DNA from: Ilyonectria destructans
Lineage: Eukaryota > Ascomycota > Sordariomycetes > Hypocreales > Nectriaceae
DNA length: 64,000 nucleotides
Direction: 5' to 3'
NCBI GenBank assembly: GCA_020740775.1
Contig: JAHEWK010000023.1
Span: 744,001-808,000, forward strand
Below, in pieces: positions 51,351 through 62,213 of the stretch. Below the pieces are notes generated by a model. That model searched no databases. It was not told the origin of the DNA and was given only the letters and a program-made list of their open reading frames with translations. A program made the position numbers and the translations under genes. How positions within the stretch are numbered: the stretch's first letter is position 1; every line of letters begins with the position of its first letter.

Positions 51351-51359
51351 TATATATGT

Positions 51360-52100
51360 CGTTCGTGAACAACTCCAGCCAGAGTAACCATGGTTACCAA
51401 AACTATATTCGGCTAATGAGCTCATACCATAATCTTGGCAATTTGGTTTAGCCTATCAAACTTAATGAATAATCTGGCTAGCAATCCCAGTGGCTTCGCA
51501 GTAGCTGCGCATGTCAGTCAGTGAACGTGTGGCACAGACTAATTACCTGTTAGTTGGGTTCCTGCAGGGTCACGAGGCATCTCTCCCCGCCTTCGCTTCG
51601 GTGGAGTTGTGAGGTTGTGTTGTGGGGGACAACTTTTGTACAGTGTCCCAATGCTACGGCCTCTCACTTCATCAAACCTGCTGTCCGGGATAATTATCCA
51701 CCGGGTAAATGATTCAGGTAGTGCAAGGGTGAATGGCGCGGAAGAATCCATTGGCTGTTGGGGTGCCGGTTGGCCCGGGTTCAGGCTATGTCGGCATCGT
51801 GACGATCTGGAAGATCTGCATCCGATAGATACGTATCGTCATGATGAAAATGGCGGGTTCGATGCGTGACGAACCCCCGTCGTGTTGGAGCCAGCCCCAC
51901 GGGTCTGGGTGCAATTAAGCGGGCCGCTGGTTAGCCCACAAATCGACTCTAGCTCAAGGGCCGTGGGCTAGCCGGCATTCTCCGTTTCCTCATTAACTCC
52001 TCCACAATCCCTTTTAGTGTCGCTTACCATAGTACGACACTTGGGTCACGAGCAGGGGGTCCAGCCAACCAGAGTAAAGCAAAACAAGGGTACATTCAGC
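51360..52100. other. Intergenic, no gene recognised
   Basis: Only short frames without recognisable patterns. Confidence 0.45.
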
Positions 52101-52105
52101 CCCAC

Positions 52106-52492
52106 CTATTTTGTATGGTGATAGAAGTCCCAACAATTCCCGGCTCTACATAGAGCTACATTACACTGCTGACAGCGGTATCGTGACTGCTTTAGTCCCC
52201 GGCCCCTATTGCTGCTGACTGCTTGCAACGGCTGCTGCGGCCGCCCCTCTCTAAGCTGTATTTCTTTACAAGCTTGACAAGCTGAGCAATTCTTATTTCG
52301 GACCCATTGGTGCTGTGAAATAGGCGTAAATTCGTCTCCGGTCCGAAATCTCTGTCTTGCATGACTGTCAGATGCATACTTGGCAATAAGATCATTGACA
52401 AGGCGTTGCCGCCAATTGGCCTGTGATATGTGGACATTAGAATGGATTTGCCCCTGCTTACTTAACTGCCTGTGGTTAGCTGCACAACCCAT
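52106..52492 (-). pseudogene. PiggyBac-like transposase, C-terminal fragment
   Basis: The end of the protein carries the zinc-binding C-terminus usual for fungal PiggyBac-type transposases: NCSACQACKEIQ, then YRCQQCNVALCRAGNCW and DFYHH. Upstream, NWRQRLVNDLIAKYASDSHA fits the region just before it. The DDE catalytic domain is absent. The frame simply starts at 52492. Confidence 0.5.
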
Positions 52493-52616
52493 TTATAACG
52501 CCTTGCCGTATCTGGAAATTAGTGGTTTGTGTAGCTAGCCACCTGAGTTCTCGGTTATTGTTGCCGACGTCTCGTACAACATTGGAAAGGAACGACGACC
52601 AATTTCGGGCCGCGGA

Positions 52617-52970
52617 CTATGCATTGTTGCGTTGTCCGTTCGTCATCTGACATTCGCGCTCGGGAAGAGGATGGAAGAAGACACCGGAGGATTGGCCAGA
52701 CATTGGTCCGACAAACAAGCTGTGACTTTGTTGCCCCATGTTCGATTTAATGGGAATGTCTATTGCGCCAATAATATGATCATGACTGTAGTAAACTGTG
52801 GCTTTTAAGTTTAGCCTAAATACGCTAGCAGTGCTCGAGAAACGCTTGTCGGGCTCTCTTCTAGGTATTGCCGTAGCAAGTTGTAAAACTTTAAAATCTC
52901 TCCCGGCGTCTCTCACCGCGTTTGTGTGGAGATGAGGCGTTTCTAGAGGCTGGGTTGTAAAATGGACCAA
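52617..52970 (-). other. Open frame of uncertain status, 117 aa
   Basis: The frame RFSSTASVFRLNLKATVYYS followed by HDHIIGAIDIPIKSNMGQQS has globular-looking composition but matches nothing I can name. It may be a fragment of a host gene. Confidence 0.2.
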
Positions 52971-53039
52971 TTACAGCCGCTTCAATTTACCCGGCCTCTC
53001 ATTACTTTACCCGGCACGAGTCAAACGCACCTCTTAAAA

Positions 53040-54160
53040 AGATAACGTACTCCACAAGTGAGTGTAACAAACAAGCAAGTGCAACAAAAATCTCAACCTT
53101 CAATATAGAACATTAAATAAAAACACAATAAAGCGTCTAATCAATTAAAACTAATCGCTATAATTTTCCCCAGACATCGCAATAATAACCTGACATATTC
53201 TTGCGTTATGACTGGTCTTTCTGCAAGTTCCACAACGCCTTTCTTTCGGTCACGCTAACCTTCCTTAACCACGATTTCTCGACGATTCGGCTACTATCTG
53301 TGTATCAACATCCTTCTGATCAATTGAATCCCTCCCTTCATCTAGAGTCCTCTTTCCTCCATTACGGAGGCGTGTCTTTTTTGCTCTTCGCCGCCTGCTA
53401 AGGGTCTCATTCGTCTGTTGAAGGATCTGGATCTCAGACTTCATTAATGCCATCTCATGCATTATTGCCTTCGTTCCCTTAGAAAACGACTCAATTGCAT
53501 CAAGAATCGATGTTGGAGAGCTGCTTTGATGCCTTTCAACTCGTCTTTTAAGGAATTCAGACTGAGAGCTAGCCTCAAGAACGTTCTTTGGGGTCTTTGA
53601 GACCCAAGGTTCAGGAAGGCTAGCCTCTTCCTCGACAGATGTTGGAGTCTGTAGCTGGATATCAAGCTTTGATAACACATTTTCTGGGTCTAGAGGAACA
53701 AGCCCTACTCCTCTAAACCCCCCCCGGATGTTGCTTTCTGTCATTGCGGCTTGAAAGGCGGCGTAAAACGCTTCAAAGAACTCGGTCTTCGAAATGTGGG
53801 TTATAGAGGATCTGATCAGATACTCTATTTGCCGACCGTAGGCTGTTTTGAGCGGCCCAAAGCACCCGACATCTAGAGGCTGGAGTAGATGAGATGAATG
53901 AGCTGGCATACAGAGCGTGATGATGTTATTATCCTCGCAATATAGCTCAAAGTCGGCCGAGTGGTGGCTTTTATGGCCATCAAGGATCAGAAGGCGATGG
54001 CGACCATTTGATCGGGTCTTTGTGTGCCGGTCAAAATGCTTGATCCACTCAAGACCTGTCTCATTGTCAGTCCAGCCATTTTTGGTCGTAGCGATAGCCC
54101 AATCGCCCGGGAGGTTGCTGAGTGGTGGGCGGGGACAAGAGACACTAGAAACACACAACC
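53040..54160 (-). mobile_element. Pogo-type element, 5'-truncated, with left terminus at about 53040
   Basis: GATAACGTACTCCACAAGTG then AGTGTAACAAACAAGCAAGTGCAAC (53040-53085) is a diverged version of the GATAACGTACATGATAAGCG terminus of the MITEs at 54.8-55.9 kb. The transposase gene lies immediately inside on the minus strand. Confidence 0.5.
53265..54110 (-). pseudogene. Pogo/Fot1-type DDE transposase, C-terminal half
   Basis: The segment starts at about LPGDWAIATTKNGWTDNETG and includes the second catalytic Asp (LLILDGHKSHHSADF) and third acidic position (MPAHSSHLLQPLDVGCFGPL). A helical, basic C-terminus follows (IQILQQTNETLSRRRRAKK) and ends SSRNRG. The N-terminal DNA-binding domains and first catalytic Asp are missing. 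The open frame above 54110 (to 54158) is unrelated. Confidence 0.8.
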
Positions 54161-54164
54161 CACC

Positions 54165-54630
54165 CAGAAGGCGGCTTTGGTGATGACTGAAGGGGTGATG
54201 TGTCTGCTATAGCAGAAAGGGGTCGGGACCAAAGGCAGGAAAAATAGATCAAATGAATAGGACCAATGGACACTGTATTCAGTACCATTTGATCAAACGG
54301 TTCACATCAAAAGAGACTAAAAGAATGGGCTAGAAAGACTGTAAATTGAGCTAAAGACTGGTCATGACTGAGGTGTAGCCAGATAGCTATCCTCGTGATG
54401 ATCTTGAAAGAGGGATGCTTCTTGCTTGTGCTTGTCGTCGTGCTTGTGCTTGTCCTATCTACTAACATCCAAAGCTTTCTCTTGTATGGTCCCAATGAGT
54501 CAGGCCACTAGTCCCTATACAGTGCAGCCTTTCCTGTTGAAGGAGGCTGCAGCAGTCTTAGCCCTGGTCGCGGCAAGGATCTGATCAAATGACCAACATC
54601 CCTAAAGACAGCAAATCCCTGACTCAACAG
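54165..54630. other. Intergenic, no gene recognised
   Basis: Includes a GCTTGTGCTTGTCGTCGTGC low-complexity tract near 54424-54455. Confidence 0.4.
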
Positions 54631-54634
54631 TGTG

Positions 54635-54860
54635 AATAAGATTTTTTTAAATAAATTTATAAAAACTTTTTTAAAAGTCTAGGAAAATTTATCATTATTA
54701 TTATTAAATTAATAGATTTAGGGTTTAAATTATAGCCACTTTAAGCCTAGTTTAGATTTTTAAGAAACTTTTTAAAAATCGGGTTTTAAGGTGTAAAACT
54801 GCTTGGTGCACTCACTTGTCTGATGCACTCGCTTATCACATATGTTATATCTTTACTGTA
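54635..54860. mobile_element. Right half of a pogo-type MITE
   Basis: A strongly AT-rich body ends GTGCACTCACTTGTCTGATG then CACTCGCTTATCACATATGTTA. This is the inverse of the family terminus and resembles the right end at 55822-55872. No left terminus is visible. Confidence 0.6.
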
Positions 54861-55189
54861 ACGGGTCAGACCCTGCTGGACAAAGCAGTGCCTTGTCCTC
54901 TTGCTGGTCTGAGCACTGTTGCTCTGGTGACGACTTACTCTATTTTGTCGCAGGATTTTCTGTCCCTTTCTCTTTCTTTCTTTCTTCTTTCCTCAGCTCG
55001 AATGTAAAACGCATGAGGACTATATAGCTGTAATTTACACTATTAGAACCCTTCACATTTATATTCTTAAGTAAAGAGAGATGAAAATTAAGATATAAAT
55101 TTTTATCCTAAATATAAAAAGTCTAACCTTCTTAAAATCTAATTTACTATTTAGTTGTTTTATTTTAATATTTAACTATACGAATAAGG

Positions 55190-55426
55190 CTAACGTGTAT
55201 GATAAGCGAGTGGCTCAGACAAGCGAGTGGCTCAGACAAGCGAGTGGCTCACTTCAAAATCCTATACAAAACGCCGTTTTTAACTCCCTTGCAAATACCA
55301 TCAATTTTTAATAAATCTTAACTAAACATCACTTATATATTTTCTATAGCATAGTGATAGAAGATATTTTTTCTCAGATTTTACAAAACTTTGTTTGAGA
55401 AGTTATTCTAAAACTTCAGTATAAGG
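55190..55426. mobile_element. Left half of a pogo-type MITE with triplicated GCGAGTGGCTCAGACAA unit
   Basis: CTAACGTGTATGATAAGCGA is followed by GAGTGGCTCAGACAAGC twice and a third GAGTGGCTCAC. The unit appears twice in the other copies, so this copy has gained one. Confidence 0.6.
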
Positions 55427-55872
55427 TAACGTATATGATAAGCGAGTGTCGCAGACAAGTGAGTGTCGCACTTATACTGTACAGCTAAAAGGCTAAACTT
55501 TAAATTTTCTAAAATGCCCTATAAAGGTAATAGAAAAATAATAAAAGTATTTCTAGGTAAATAACTTAAAATCGTCTATAATAGTATTTTTTAAAGATTT
55601 TTATAAAAATTATTTAGCTTTAAAATTGTAAAAAACTAGAAATATACAGTGTAAATAAGCTTTTTTAAAATATCTAACTAAGAAAAATTATATAAAACCT
55701 ATAAAAGTTCATCTATATAAAACTTAAATTAATGAATTTAATTCTAGAATATGAGTTATTTTAGGCTTAATTCGAATTTCTAAGGATTTATTTTCATTTT
55801 GGTGTAAACACTAAGAAATTTTAAGTGCGACACTCACTTGTCTGCGACACTCGCTTATCATGTACGTTATCT
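55427..55872. mobile_element. Complete AT-rich MITE (about 446 bp), GATAAGCGAGTG family
   Basis: Left end TAACGTATATGATAAGCGAG then TGTCGCAGACAAGTGAGTGTCGCAC; inverted right end TAACGTACATGATAAGCGAG then the same. The near-identical TIRs of about 46 bp contain a tandem 17-bp unit. The interior is over 70% A+T and non-coding. Confidence 0.8.
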
Positions 55873-55929
55873 TGTATTTTATCTTACTTTAATATAATTC
55901 TATAGAATTTAGAACTAGCTTTCTAATAA

Positions 55930-56770
55930 CCCTTAATTTCTTAGTAATTAGGTGGCGGCACTGTGGGGTGTACGGAGACTTTTGTCCTGGAACTGTAGCA
56001 TTCCAGTCGGTATAAGTTCGGTTGTTGTTAGATGAACTTGCTTTTTATGCGGTGGTGCACAGACGAAAATGTGGTTTCCTGTCCAGAAAGCCGAATGTCG
56101 ACCGAAAACGACAGGTCCTTTGTACAGTAGTAGTACGTTACACTAAATCTGTGAATCGAAGTTTTGCTGATCATCGAGGAATGAAATGTCACCAAGTGTT
56201 CCCACCCACCTAGCATGCATGAGTGGCGCTATGATCCGTTCTGGCCGATTGGTGCTAATAATGTCAACGCCACTCCCAATCTTCAGGCATAGAACTAGCG
56301 TTACAGTGACCGACAATTAGTCCCAAGCTGCATATGTAGTGTTCAAGAGGGCGGAATGGACCGGTCTAGAACGACAGCCCCTCTTAAAGCCAGGTAGCTA
56401 TCAAAAAAACGAGGTTATTAATCGATGATGCGATGATTTGTTAGTATTCTCTTGGCCTAGAATGTTCTTTTACTGCGACATCCCATGGCTCATTGGTGCA
56501 TGGGAAGGCGAGGCGCGGAAGCGTAGCATCGAGCCCAGATGATGATGTGGTGGCGAGGGACTGACGAAGTATGACGCCATATTAAATGGTTAGCTACCAC
56601 TCCCAAAGGGGCTATCCAATCTTTGAAGACGGGTGTGGTATGTTACCTCCTAGCAAATCTCAGCCAGATGCATTACAACACTGGTGTGAGGAACTTTATG
56701 GCTAGCGTAAGATTATAGCATAACCTAGTCCCAGAGGGCCGGATGTAGACTACAAAGATCACCGATTCTT
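55930..56770. other. Intergenic, no gene recognised
   Basis: Normal base composition returns after the AT-rich MITE zone. The end holds the promoter of the 286-aa gene. Confidence 0.4.
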
Positions 56771-56782
56771 TGCCCTTTATAT
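56771..56782 (+). promoter_or_regulatory. TATA box of the 286-aa gene
   Basis: CCCTTTATATAAACAG about 90 bp upstream of ATG 56865. Confidence 0.5.
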
Positions 56783-56864
56783 AAACAGTGACTTGGAATA
56801 AATCATGAGCTATGAAAGCGCTCCTTCCAGCAGACCTCACCGTTGATAGACTCGACCTAGCGCA

Positions 56865-57725
56865 ATGCTTCACTATCACACGAAGCCCCTGTTTCAAATA
56901 CATCCCCCATTAGATGCAGCGGAGTACCGAGATAATCTTATGGGCAGTGTCGTCAAATATCCAGATATGCCCACAGAGACATACGTGTCCTACAAAATCG
57001 AAAAATTGCCAAAGAACATCATATTAAAACTGAACCCTCCCACTCAGGTCCGGAACATCGAGTTTTGGACGCATAGAATCAAAGAGACTAAGGGTCTATC
57101 CTCGGTCAACGAAGTCCTTGAGAGGTTCCACGAGAGTTCGAATGCAACAATGGCAACTATAGCGCTGCTATGGCATATGGATTTACCAGGCGAGAAGTTC
57201 AAGGAGCTGCTAAAAAACACAGCCTATTTAGAGCAGCTGTTTGACCTTCTGAGGAATAGTAAGAATCATGAAGGGTATTTCATTACGGATATCGTCACGC
57301 TGGTAAACTATGAGGTTGCCGTAGAGTCTCGAAACTCGCAAACCAATAGTCTAACGGAGCAGGTGGGGGTAGAGGTTGGTGCTAGCATTCAGCATCGAGT
57401 TTCCAGTCAGTACTGGTACTCTGGATGCTATGAGGGGGAACTAATTGTATTTCTGGGATATCATCGTGTAAAGCTCAAGAAGATGGACGGCGCCATGGCA
57501 ACTCTTGGGAGGTTGTTTCTAGGTCAAAATCATGGTCTCAAAGTGCGGTATGGGTTCGACTTCTGGCCACAAAAAATTGAGGGTCCTGTCGAGAGAGGTA
57601 TGGAAATATCCTTGGGCGATACAAGCGGGAGAAACAAAATTGTCAAGGAACAACGGGTGCGACTACCAGATGGTCACGTCGAAATTGTCAGGGAGCTGGG
57701 GTTTGATGTTGAGATTGTCGGATGA
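56865..57725 (+). CDS. Unknown fungal protein, 286 aa
   Basis: Intronless and intact, with a TATA box at 56774. There is no signal peptide or clear membrane helix. Residues 90-140 look helical (ATMATIALLWHMDLPGEKFK, ELLKNTAYLEQLFDLLR). Residues 140-210 look like beta-hairpins (GYFITDIVTLVNYEVAVESR, VGVEVGASIQ, GELIVFLGYHRVKLKK). This helical plus beta-hairpin layout and size recall gasdermin-like proteins of fungal allorecognition, but no diagnostic residue supports that. I treat it as unassigned, cytosolic. Confidence 0.55.
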   Translation: MLHYHTKPLFQIHPPLDAAEYRDNLMGSVVKYPDMPTETYVSYKIEKLPKNIILKLNPPTQVRNIEFWTHRIKETKGLSSVNEVLERFHESSNATMATIALLWHMDLPGEKFKELLKNTAYLEQLFDLLRNSKNHEGYFITDIVTLVNYEVAVESRNSQTNSLTEQVGVEVGASIQHRVSSQYWYSGCYEGELIVFLGYHRVKLKKMDGAMATLGRLFLGQNHGLKVRYGFDFWPQKIEGPVERGMEISLGDTSGRNKIVKEQRVRLPDGHVEIVRELGFDVEIVG

Positions 57726-57729
57726 GTTA

Positions 57730-58990
57730 GCGGGAAGAATTAGAATCTGTCACATTACTAGATCCTGCCAGCTACAAGAGCATAGAAAATTGCCTTCGGC
57801 TGGGGAATGTAATAGCTACGGATCCGCAACTTCAAGGAAAGTCAACTGCTGCGGAACCGAGCTAAAGCTATCCATATCTCCACATCCCTATTACATTTCT
57901 TTTTTAAGGTAAAAAAACGCCTTGCCGCCTCCTCATTCTCTACTAATCCTTGTTACATGTCCTTTCACCGAAAAGGCCTCCTTAGTAGAAGCCCTAATTG
58001 CATTGTCAAGTCAAAAGGTTAAAATCTTACACTTGCCCCTCTCATTGGCTGCTTTCCGTGTCCAACGTTTCATTTGCCTCAATTTAAAGTCTGCACCTGT
58101 AACACCACTCGATGCATTCCGCATGTCGAGTAGTCAATTTGCCTCCCAAGATAATGAGCGCGCTAAAACGCGTAAAAGGCGCGTTTGCAGAATTGATTGT
58201 CTGCACATCTGTAACTCATAGCTTTATCACTCTATCATTTCTATCATTGTTGTTTGCTCAGTGCTACATACGATGGCTCTATATCATGACTCTTCGCTGC
58301 AAAAGATATTGCAGCAGGTGTATCATTTCAGACGCAACCTCCGGATAAAATGCAGATGAAAGAGCACCCGTAACTCGAACAAACCGAAACAGCTTCCTGG
58401 TTGGGCATGGAAAAAAGACTATACGTTGGGTCGCTGGCAAGGTACACTCCTTTATAGTTCTGCCGCCAAGGAGGCCCAGTTGCGCCTCCTTATGTTTGAT
58501 TGAGCAAGGGTCACGATGGCACATACATCCTACAGCTCTCGTTGTTGGCTGAATACTTCCGTCAAGGATGCGTTTTGGCCACATGCATTTCAGATACCTG
58601 CATCGCCAGAAAGGACGAAAAGACAAGCTTCTCTTGGAAGCAGTGCTGTCAGCAAGCCAAGCTGGGCTTACAGAATCATGTGTGGGTCTCTCTTACGGAA
58701 TGGTTCGACAGGAACAAGGCACTTTGTTACAAGAAGGTCGGCTAAAAGCATTTCTCAGAAGCACCCGGCGAAATATAAATACATTCCCTCCTCAAACGTC
58801 AATGCACTTGACTCTGGTCCTTCAGGGCAGATGGAGGTTGCTAGCTAGCAAGGCGCGATCTGTATTGTTTCTAGTTATCGTTTCCCACCGTTTTTTACAT
58901 CCTATCTCATGTGCTCTCCACTTCGTTGAGCCCACCCCGTGTTGCAAGTTAGCGACGTGAACATCTCTCATCGGGCCCCTAGCACTGACA
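57730..58990. other. Intergenic, no gene recognised
   Basis: Several short frames overlap here (for example 57922-58221), without recognisable family patterns or splice-supported extension. Confidence 0.4.
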
Positions 58991-58995
58991 GGCAG

Positions 58996-60667
58996 CTATC
59001 TTTCAACACAGAACCTCCTGACAATATCCACCAACCTCCCTCTCCTACTACTCGTATCAAAAACTTGTCCGTGATCTAAATCTTGAAACCATAACACGTC
59101 CAGCCCATCACCCTTCCATATTCCATCTTCCCAGTGACTAGTTTCTAATATCCAATTATCTGCGCCTGTCAAGTACGCCCCAATTGCTTTCGTGTCAATT
59201 ACTATGTCGCTGCTAGCTAGCACAACAGTCACGCGATGCCCCTGGATGTCTTCCTTCCACAAGACGTTATCAGCCCAGAAGAAGCGGCGAAATAATGTAT
59301 GCGAGACACCCATGTCCTTGGAGCCGAAGTAAGAGAGCAGATGTTCATTAGCCTGGGCTGGCTTCCGACAGATCTTAGTGTCGAGGAGGTTAGCTGGGAT
59401 TGCGAACAAGGATGCAACGAAAACTTTACAAAGTTGTATGCTACATCAGGGAGATGTAGCAGGAAAGACACTGGATCAACAAACACAATCGGTCCAATCT
59501 TCTGCGCAATCTGTGGAGTGTGAAGGAGATGCGCAGCAACCACGCTTCCGTACCTTCATAGGGCAGAAATTAGTACAGGGCAATGACTAGACATAAATCG
59601 AGAGAAAGGGAGAGGGGTACCCACGAGTGTGATACGAGGACAATCCTACTCCACCCATGTGCCTTTAATATATGATTAATCTCCTCGCACATCTCATCTT
59701 TCAACAGTGCCTCGGCTGTAATCCTGGAGCTTATAGGCATGATCTCTATGGCAATGATCCCCACCTGTCCGTCCGACGGATCCTTGGCATCCGCGGCACT
59801 AAGATCGCCCAAGAAATTGATATATGGGTAGAGTCCAATGCCGATGCCGTGGATGAACAGAATGGGGAGTTTCGTTGTAGACATATGCGGCCGGTACCAG
59901 TACGTGAGGGTTTTCGCAGGGGAGCGATACGCGGATAAGAGAGTGAGAGGACGCAAAGGAAAAATAGCGAGAAACGATGTGCGGTAGAAGTCGAAGGAGT
60001 GATAGTGCATATAGGCGGATGTTATAGTATCAACGACAAACACACACTATAGCATGAAGTTAGGAACCTGACTCTTACTACTGAGGGATAAGCCCATGCG
60101 TATCTTGCTCTGGAAACTCACCAGATACCAAGTCAAACTGCGGTGTAACATCTCGACCTTATCAAGCGTCAATCTAAGGCACTTAGCGTTGCCGTGCCCG
60201 GGTTCCAGCTTCCTCCCTAGCAGCTTCTCCATCTCTCCAGCGTACTCCTCCAGCTCCTCGTCGTGTGCCTCAGAATCTCCAGTGTTCAAGAACGCCCATC
60301 GGAAGAAGTCCTTGACGTTTTCCCGCTTGATCTCCGCAGGTGGCGCATTTCGGAACCATTTCTGCAAGTACTGGTCCGGATCTGGGATATTTCTGTGGCA
60401 GCGCCAGAACAGCTTCCGGCGATCTTCGCGAGACGCAGTTGTGGGATGAGTCGCGACCCTCTGGAGGTAGGCGTTGCGCGGGAGATAGACAGCACAGTAG
60501 AATACCGTCTCGAGAACGAGCCATACTTCGAGTATGCGGGGGATACGGATCGGAAGGTCGACTAGCGAGCTGACCAGCGAATAGAATATGCTGAAGGGTG
60601 CCACCAGGTGCAGGAAGAATATGGATGTCCGTATGAAGGCGTACTTCCAGACAGACGATTGTGCCAT
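58996..60667 (-). CDS. Membrane-anchored alpha/beta hydrolase, 489 aa, four exons
   Basis: Exons are 60122-60667, 59625-60046, 59430-59553 and 58996-59373. Introns are 75, 71 and 56 bp, all GT-AG, the last with a GCTAAC branch. Together they give 1470 nt in frame. The N-terminus has one or two hydrophobic segments (FIRTSIFFLHLVAPFSIFYS, WLVLETVFYCAVYL). The hydrolase part shows the oxyanion loop LFIHGIGIG (about residue 248), nucleophile elbow VSHSYGSVV (about 323), a VDPVSFLLHLPDVAYNF loop and the C-terminal His region DLDHGQVFD. It belongs to a fungal serine-hydrolase family with no known substrate. It looks functional. Confidence 0.82.
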
Positions 60668-60669
60668 TG

Positions 60670-61550
60670 GCGATGCGCAGATAGTAGCCTCAGCCGAGGA
60701 GCCTATCCTCAGCTATTGGTAATGATGCTTGAAAGAGGAAGATTTCATATCAGTCATGTCTTGAGGGTATTTCCATTAAATAGGCCAACCCAATTTGTTG
60801 GGAACCATTGACGGCCGACTTACCCCACATCGTGCCGAAAAATGCGGGTTCTATCAAGACTTGACATGTGAAGAGATAATACCAGCAGGGACGACAGTCA
60901 GATGGAAGGTTATCAACCAATGTACGTATGTCAATTACAATTGGCCCTATAGTGTTGGGGTGTGGTACCGCCACCCATGTTTCCAACTCCTATGAATTGC
61001 AGGACGACGTCATGTTCACATGCTTGAATCCATTGATTCACTTAACAGAGCCGATTAGGTGAGCTTGAGATGCAGATAGGAATCTTTATTAAGCTGTCAA
61101 GCGAACGGTTCCCTGTACCCAGAGTTGGAAATCGATCGATCGACGTCGATCGGCGATCAAATCGATCAATGCTGGTCTTCGTTGTTACTATCAGGCGGAT
61201 ATCGCAGGGGCTTTTGGGTGCGTGATCGGCGGATGACCCCGCAGATGACGGCGCAGCCCGTAATATCCCGGATTTCCTGGTGATATCAGCAACGCGACGC
61301 CGGCGCTCGACGGCTGCGCGTCGCGGCACGATAAAAGTTGTACCTAAGTGAAGACCTGCTTCTGGCGATTCATTTGATCTACCTTGCGTATCGGTAGCCT
61401 GCGTGATTGTGAAGTTGTGTCCGGAAACGTGAATTGGGTCGGATTTTTGGGCGGTCTCCAGCGTATCGTTCAGCGCACTGCCGCCACATCTCCACTAAAA
61501 CTCCACTAAAACAGGAGAGGCAAACCGGTCACGGTTTGCGCAAAGGAGCC
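60670..61550. other. Intergenic, includes ATCGAT element copy 3
   Basis: 61124-61172 (GTTGGAAATCGATCGATCGA to ATCAAATCGATCAATGCTGG) is a third member of the ATCGAT family. No gene is recognised. Confidence 0.45.
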
Positions 61551-61567
61551 TTGAGGAACGAAGTTGG

Positions 61568-62213
61568 CTATAGGCTGCCGTATGCCAGTTCGGACGACGC
61601 TAGTATCAGGTCGATCGTGCTCTCCGCACCACCCCCCTCCCACGTCTTTGTCCCTCTGCGGAGGAGACTGAGGAGGCCATGCTCGTCCATGAGGTCGATA
61701 ATTGGATCTGCCTCCCCTTGGCATCTGCCTGTCACCTCGTCACCTCCCAATAGTTAGTCGTGGCGGTTGAAGTCGCCTGCCAAGATCACATCCGTTCTTT
61801 TTCCTATACTGTTGCGGAAGCCCGTCATCACCCTGTGCAGTTGCTCTATTGCTGTGCGTAGAGCATTCCCATTCCTCCCTTCCACATACACCGATACCAC
61901 CAGGACGCCCCGGTCGGGCAGTTGTATTATTGCTCCCGTCAGGTCGGCTGAGGGTATCGGCACCTGCTCCGCCTCTAGATCCCTGCGGATCCAGAGTATG
62001 CTGCGGATTGGCTATCGCATCTTATATTTCTTCGTCGGTATAAATCTCGTCTAGTTTCTGTGGTTGTTCGGTGCTGTTACTACCGCACCGTTAATATTCA
62101 ATATGTATGGTTCGGCTACTGCCAGCACCGCGTAGTCCCGCAAGTCTCCGTCGTTCATCATGCTCAGTTTCACTGCATCCCTCTTCCCCACGTTAAGCTG
62201 GAGGATCTGGAGG
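61568..62213 (-). pseudogene. LINE ORF2, endonuclease part only, with stop and deletion
   Basis: ILQLNVGKRDAVK (about 62190), VLVVSVYVEGRN, DVILAGDFNRHD, then a stop near 61755, then CQGEADPIIDLMDEHGLLSL and KTWEGGGAESTIDLILASSE. All align with ORF2 of the LINE at 9.9-14.3 kb (VILAGDFNQHDW, QGEADPIIDLMNEHSLCSL). Residues between AVVTAPNN and the next block are disrupted. Confidence 0.75.

Noticed and set aside
60795..60995. Short frame after the hydrolase gene
   Set aside because: Too short, no start context or recognisable residues.
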